64,000 bases of DNA from Wurfbainia villosa. Lineage: Eukaryota > Streptophyta > Magnoliopsida > Zingiberales > Zingiberaceae. The stretch spans positions 1-64,000 of the forward strand of contig JAKLTH010000293.1 in NCBI GenBank assembly GCA_025175895.1, read 5' to 3'. Both the position numbers and the translations under genes were made by a program. Shown in pieces: positions 58,781-64,000 of the stretch. How positions within the stretch are numbered: the first letter of the stretch is position 1; each line of letters begins with the position of its first letter. Below the pieces are notes generated by a model that was not told where the DNA came from, searched no databases, and saw only the letters and a program-made list of their open reading frames with translations.

Positions 58781-60271
58781 TTACATTCCCTAAAGACAAA
58801 GTGTTTGTGGTAAGACCGGGTTTTTCTAGAAAGGGATTTTGTTTCTAGAAAAACTAGTGGGAGTACCTTCGATCTTGAAGAAATTCAAGATAAGGACCAT
58901 AGCACTGAGGCCTTGATGGAGGTTGAACAGGAACCACAAAGTGTTGTGGGTGATGAGGTTGTTGCACAAAGAGTTGTGGAACAACCACCTGTTCAAGTAG
59001 ACCTACCTCTTCGCAGGTCTGATAGGTGCGTCGTGACCGAGAGATACTCATTTCTCTTGTCGACCATGATGACGTTATGCTCATTGAGAATGAGCCTACC
59101 TCCTATCGTGAAGCTGATGAGCCCAGATTCTGAGAAATGGCTAGACGCCATGAGATCCGAGATGGAATCCATGTACACTAACCAAGTATGGACTTTGGTT
59201 GATCCACCTGAAGGGGTCAAACCCATTGGGTGTAAGTGGGTCTTTAGGAGAAAGACTGACATGGATGGACTTACGCATACCTATAAGGGCCGATTGGTGG
59301 CTAAAGGTTTCAAGCAAATTCATGGTATTGACTATGATGAAACCTTTTCTCCAGTGGCGATGTTTAAGTCCATTCGGATCTTGCTTGCTATTGCAGCATA
59401 CCACGATTATGAGATCTGGCAGATGGATGTCAAAACCGCGTTTCTGAATGGAAACTTACTCGAGGATGTGTACATGACACAACCTGAGGGTTTTGTAGAT
59501 CCACAGCATACTGGGAAGGTATGCAAGCTGCAAAGGTCCATTTATGGGCTAAAGCAAGCTTCTCGGAGCTGGAATCTTCGATTCGATGATGCGATCAAAC
59601 AGTTTGGTTTCATCAAGAATGAAGATGAACCCTGTGTCTACAAGAGGGTTAATGGGAATACAGTTGTCTTCCTTGTACTATATGTGGATGACATACTACT
59701 CATTGGGAATGACATCCCTTCGCTACAGTCTGTGAAGACTTGGCTGGGGACGTGCTTCTCAATGAAGGACTTAGGTGAAGCAGCCTGTATTCTAGGCATC
59801 AAGATCTATAGAGATAGATCTAAGAGATTGCTTGGCCTAAGTCAGAGTACATACATTGACACGGTATTACTTCGGTTTGCCATGCAGAATTCCAAGAAAG
59901 GACTTCTGCCGATGTCACATGGTGTGAGTCTTTCGAAGACTCAAAGTCCTTCTTCTAGAGAGGAGAGAGACCGCATGGATAAGATCCCTTACGCATCTGC
60001 TATAGGATCTATCATGTACGCCATGCTGTGTACTCGTCCTGATGTCTCGTATGCTTTGAGCATGACGAGTAGATACCAGTCAGATCCAGGTGAGCGTCAC
60101 TGGATAGCAGTCAAGAATATTCTTAAGTACTTAAGAAGGACTAAAGAATATTTCTTGATATTTGGAGGCAATGAGGAGCTAGCTGTAAAGGGTTACAGCG
60201 ATGCCAGCTTCCAAACTGACCAGGATGATTACAGATCGCAGTCAGGGTTCGTGTTTTGCTTGAATAGGTAG
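58781..60271 (+). CDS. B2 reverse transcriptase/RNase H frame of pol
   Basis: An open frame of 452 residues covers 58913-60271; the part before 58913 is the shifted end of the integrase linker. It is a segment of the pol polyprotein, so its first ATG (58916) is not a biological start. Residue positions from 58913: RT begins near residue 97 (VDPPEGVKPIGCKW); YDETFSPVA, MDVKTAFLNG and SIYGLKQASRSW follow in order. The catalytic YVDD is at 257-260 and the RNase H Asp, in GYSDAS, is near 430. The frame ends at 60271, where B1 has GGT and this copy has a changed AGGTAG. It is the best-preserved pol in the window. Confidence 0.9.
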
Positions 60272-60519
60272 CACTGTGAGCTGGAAGAGTTCCAAGCAGG
60301 ACACAGTTATTGATTCTACAACAGAGGCCGAATATATCGGTGCTTCCATCTCATTCGTGAGATTGTCGATCGAGGAGATGTGAAGATTTGCAGAGTACCC
60401 ACAGACGCTAACATCGCAGATCCCTTGACCAAGGCTTTGGCACAGAAAAAGCATGATGGTCACACTAGGTCATTGGGTATTTGATACTACGATGATTGGC
60501 ACTAGTGCTAGTGGGAGAT
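60272..60519 (+). pseudogene. B2 RNase H end and polypurine tract
   Basis: The remainder of RNase H out of frame. About 166 bp present in B1 (around 11124-11289) is missing at 60342. Ends with AGTGGGAGA, the polypurine tract, at 60511-60519. Confidence 0.8.
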
Positions 60520-62346
60520 TGTTAGTGAAAGCCCTAGAGCCAATCATGTGATGATTGTTGTATGGACTTTATTGTATCATATTCCTATTTATTAAGGCAT
60601 GGTTATTATATTTACTTGTATTTGTGCCAAATAACTAAATATAATAGTGTCCTTGAGTAGTAGGTTCTTATCTATATCAATCGATTGGTTGAATCGATAA
60701 TGAGATGATATAGAGAACACTACTCTTAATCATTCCTAGTCGAGTATTAACATTCAGGGACAATGTTAATGCGTAGAGACTAGCATGTAGGTCAACAAGA
60801 TGACTTGATCTCACAAGTCATGGATATGAGATATCAAGTTGACACATGGGTATGCATTGGAGAATGTATACTGAATGACCCGCCATGAGAAAGTATCATG
60901 GATCGTTATATGAGTGTCATATACTTTCTCATGTGGCTATTAGTATGACTATTAGTCCTTAGACCTGAAGTCACCATGGTTCATAATGAATTGCATACTT
61001 TGGTTTCACAAACGTCCACCCGTAAATGGGTGGACTATAAAGGCGACATCGGGTATGTAACTAATTATGCGGAGGGATGTGAGTGATGTAGATGGGATCT
61101 ATCCCTCCTATATGACGGGTGACATCGATATTCTTGATAGAGTGAGACCACGAAGTGCATGGCCATGCCCAAATGAGTCAATATGAGATATTGAGCTCAT
61201 TTGATTAGAGTGAGTCTACTTGGAGTTCAAGATTTAGATTGTACCGAGGATGACACGGTCTATGCCTCGATTGGTCAATCTAGATGTCAAGGATAGAGGG
61301 ACATTGTCACATATTGTGAGAGTCACAATTAGTAGTCACAAAGGTGATGTTGGAGCTCAACATTCTTGTAACTTGGGTAGCAATGATGTGTTGCTAGATA
61401 CCGCTCATTGCTTATGTTCCTAAATCGGTTTAGGGACATTGCCAACGTTACAAGAACCTATAGGGTCACACACATGAGAGCAATTAGATGGAGATTAGGT
61501 TCATATGATGAACCATGAGGATTAGGTTCATGGGATGAACCAAATTGGATTAAGAGTAATCCAAATTAGACTAATTGAGTTAGACTCAAGTTGATTCAAG
61601 TGTTGAATGAGTCTAATTGAGATTTGATTCATCAAATCAATTTAAATTAATGAATAGAGATTCATTATATTAAATTGACTTGAGTCAAGTGGTTAGATTT
61701 GATCAACCATGGGAGATTAGAGGTCAAGTTTGACTTGACTTGAGAGGGAAGTTGAAAGGTCAAGTTTGACTTGACCAAATGCCATGTCATGATGATGACT
61801 AGGCATGGCCGACCAATGATGATGCTCCACATCATCATTGACTTCAATTAGTGCCACATCATGAGGGAGACCAAGGGTCATGGGAGTTACATGCATGCAT
61901 GTAACTCCTCCATGAATTGGCCGGCCACCATTTGGGGGTTATGTGAGTGAAAATTCATTTTGTGAGTAATCACTCATTACTTCATCTTCTTCCTTGGGAA
62001 TTTTCCTCTCAAGCTCTCCCTCTCCTTCCTCTCTTTGGCCGAACCAACCAAGGAGTGCTAGCACACTCAAGGTTGAGTTTTCTTCCACCTATTGCTTGTG
62101 TGGATACCATAGAGGAGTGTGCACTTGACACTCTCGAGTTCCGGCGGACTTTGGACGAGCGGGATTTGCGAAGGGCATCGCATCAAGGGTAACATCCTTA
62201 TCTCTTAGTTCTAAGGTAGATCTAGAGGATTTTGTAAGCACATACATGTAATTAGTTTTAATACTTCTTCGCACGGATCCGTGGCCGGGACTTCCGGGGT
62301 TTCCGCAACGCAAAAAGCGGTTTTTGCGGCCCGGAAAAGCCCAACA
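60520..62346 (+). repeat. B2 3' LTR
   Basis: 1827 bp, nearly identical to 53318-55153. The few differences include a short deletion near 60978 and changes around 61010 and 61150. Confidence 0.94.
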
Positions 62347-62351
62347 TGTTG

Positions 62352-62768
62352 GACTTTCCATTTGTTAAGACTCATACTTGGACTTTCCATGTCAACCCAT
62401 GTTGGACTTTCCAATTGCCAAGACTCAAGCTTGGACTTTCCCTTGCCAAGACCAATGCTTGGACTTTCCATGCCAACCCATGTTGGACTTTCCAATTACC
62501 AAAACTCAAACTTGGACTTTCCCTTGCCAAGACCCATTCTTGGACTTTCCATGCCAAGTACAAAAGACTTAGACTTTCCATTGTCAAGTGTCCCACTTGG
62601 ACTTCTCCATCATGGTCAACCCCAAGTCAACCATCTAATCAACCCATTGTCAAACAATGGTCAACTCATTATCAAACATCAATGTTAAACAACAATGTAA
62701 AACATTAAAACACTACTTGAGTCCAACTTGAGTCTGGTCAATCATGACTTGGGATGATTACACCAACA
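62352..62768 (-). repeat. C 5' LTR, right segment, with minisatellite
   Basis: Continues C's LTR after B2. Tandem units of about 30 bp on CTTGGACTTTCC (62352-62600). Ends CACCAACA at 62768; the right target duplication AACTT follows at 62769-62773. Confidence 0.85.
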
Positions 62769-62773
62769 AACTT

Positions 62774-62990
62774 TAGTTTCGCTATAATATCTATTATCTC
62801 AGTAATTCTCTGTTGGTGCAATCGACCCAGATCATGATTGACCAGACTCGAGCCTGACTCGATTAGAGTTTTGTTGTTTGACAATAGGTTGACAATTAGT
62901 TGACCATTGTTTGACAATATGGTTTGGCCATATGGCTAGTGGATGATTGGGATATTCAAAGTCATATGGGGGAAATTATTTATGGGAGAT
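62774..62990 (+). other. fragment resembling the start of a C-family LTR
   Basis: From 62811, TGTTGGTGCAATCGACCC and what follows match the 5' end of C's LTR, but on the plus strand. It runs about 130 bp, then gives way to a 3'-end-like region with a polypurine tract (TATGGGAGAT) at 62981-62990. Confidence 0.55.
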
Positions 62991-63717
62991 TGTTGGAGCA
63001 ATCAAACCTTAGATCATAGTTGACCATACTCGAGTGAGACTCGAGGGGAAGTCCAAGAATAGTCTTGGCATGGAAAGTCTAAGAATAATCTTGGCATGGA
63101 AATTCCAAGGATGGTCTTGGCATGGAAGTCCAAGTGTATAGTTTTGGCGGTGAAAGCCCAAGCATTGAGGCTTGACAATGGGAAAGTCCAAGGATATAGT
63201 TTTAGCAGCATAAAGTCCAAGCATGTAGTCTTGGCGACATATGTCCAAATCGATATTAGCAAGGAAATCCAAGGGTGAGGTTTTGGCAGCGTAAAGTCCA
63301 AGCATGGAATCTTGGCGGCATAAGTCCAAATGAACCTTAGCAAAGGACCCAGTTAGCATGATATAGTCGATGGAAGAACTTGAAGGCTAACGCAAAGGGT
63401 GAATGAGTTATTGAGGACTCGGAGAGACTCTGAAGGCGTGAGACTAATAGAAGTGACTAGAAGGCTTAGGTCTAGACTATGGGTAATTTATCAAGTATGA
63501 AGGGATCATACTTGAGCTAAACCATATGTTTGAGGTTTACCAGTCGACTGAGATTATGGACCAGTTGACTGGCCAAGTGCACGACACTTGGGAGTCTACT
63601 TTGACTCGAGCAATCGACTGGTAGAAGAGTCGACTGAGGCTCGACTGTTCGACTTTACCTCTGTCAGTCAACTGCTAGGGTTTAGTAGTCGATTAAACAC
63701 TAAGTAGTCGACTACTA
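62991..63717 (+). repeat. F: Sirevirus-like LTR, plus strand, 5' part
   Basis: TGTTGGAGCAATC after a polypurine tract. Contains the C-family minisatellite on the opposite strand (GGAAAGTCCAAG and TCTTGGCATGG units, 63045-63310) and CAGTCGACTG-type palindromes (63541-63550 and several to 63715). Interrupted at 63718. Confidence 0.7.
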
Positions 63718-64000
63718 TGTTGGATCGAGAAGCATCGCTAGAGGGGAGGGGGGGGGGGGTGAATAGCGAGCGTAGAATTTCTTTTCGTTCATTTATGTTC
63801 GTTAAAACACGAGTAGACACAACGGAAAAATAAGAAGACAAGTTTATTTTTACTTGGTTCACAACCCAATGGTTGCTACTCCAAGGCCCTAACGGTCCTA
63901 GACCGCGTACGGAGGGCAAAGCACTATAACGTCTCCTCCTCGTTGGAGGTAGGAGACAACAATCACAAAACCGGAAGTACGAGGATGAGGCAACAAGCCT
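63718..64000 (-). repeat. D-family LTR, inverted, cut by the window edge
   Basis: TGTTGGATCGAGAAGCATCGCTAGAGGGG (plus view), then TTGGTTCACAACCCA and CCTCGTTGGAGGTAGGAGAC: the mirror of D's LTR end (25500-25736). Includes a run of ten or more G at 63748. Confidence 0.78.

Larger units (their letters stand above)
53318..62346 (+). mobile_element. B2: Ty1/copia retrotransposon (Tork-like), relatively young
   Basis: LTRs of 1836 and 1827 bp are nearly identical over long stretches. Perfect target duplication TGTTG (53313-53317, 62347-62351), intact primer site and polypurine tract. RT and RNase H share an open frame of 452 residues. Gag, protease and integrase carry frame breaks, and RNase H has a 166-bp deletion, so the copy is probably not autonomous. 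B1 at the left is the same family. Confidence 0.94.
37200..62768 (-). mobile_element. C: gag-only Sirevirus-like LTR element with nested H and B2
   Basis: Minus-strand element. The 3' LTR is 37200-48500 (split by H), the interior 48501-52076, and the 5' LTR 52077-62768 (split by B2). Target duplication GACTT/AACTT, one mismatch. The interior is only about 3.6 kb and encodes gag but no protease, integrase, RT or RNase H. The Sirevirus-type C-rich/CTCTAG LTR end is present at 37216 and 52093, and several polypurine tracts precede the 3' LTR. It must have relied on a full-length relative. Confidence 0.88.

Overview
This is plant nuclear DNA, and one short stretch of host sequence fits a monocot best. 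The evidence is Ty1/copia and Ty3/gypsy LTR retrotransposons with tRNA-iMet-type primer sites (TGGTATCAGAGC) and an intron-containing PYL8/9-type abscisic acid receptor. The species cannot be fixed from sequence alone. About 59 of the 64 kb is nested LTR retrotransposon. Only about 4.7 kb (32478-37199) looks like host DNA. No tRNA, rRNA, CRISPR array or bacterial feature was seen.

Left block (1-22095). Element S1, a minus-strand Sirevirus-type copia element cut by the left window edge, sits in the RNase H region of copia element B1. S1's 5' LTR (429-10951) is split by copia element A1 (1388-10679, plus strand, target duplication GCTCC). The 3' LTR of B1 (11465-22095) is split by A2 (12084-20935, minus strand, same family as A1, target duplication GGTCA).

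Middle block (22096-37199). The gypsy remnant G1 runs rightward: gag relic, polypurine tract, and an LTR from 24263 to 32477. That LTR is split by D (24689-29752), a gag-only Sirevirus-like element. Next comes the host island with a three-exon PYL gene on the minus strand (33125-34796), a TATA box, and AT-rich and minisatellite DNA.

Right block (37200-64000). C is a minus-strand, gag-only Sirevirus (37200-62768, target duplication G/AACTT). Its left LTR holds gypsy-type element H (37371-47047, target duplication GATGT). Its right LTR holds copia element B2 (53318-62346, target duplication TGTTG), the best-preserved copia copy, with an open 452-residue RT/RNase H reading frame. Beyond C are a Sirevirus LTR in opposite orientation and, at the right edge, a D-family LTR.

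Function. Only the PYL gene looks like a working host gene. The elements are mostly decayed. C and D carry gag without pol and could only have moved with enzymes supplied in trans. Each LTR family has its own palindromic or hairpin array in non-coding DNA, which is the most unusual recurring signal here. LTR pairs differ mainly by clustered changes at C/G-rich spots, so some reading-frame breaks may be consensus errors.
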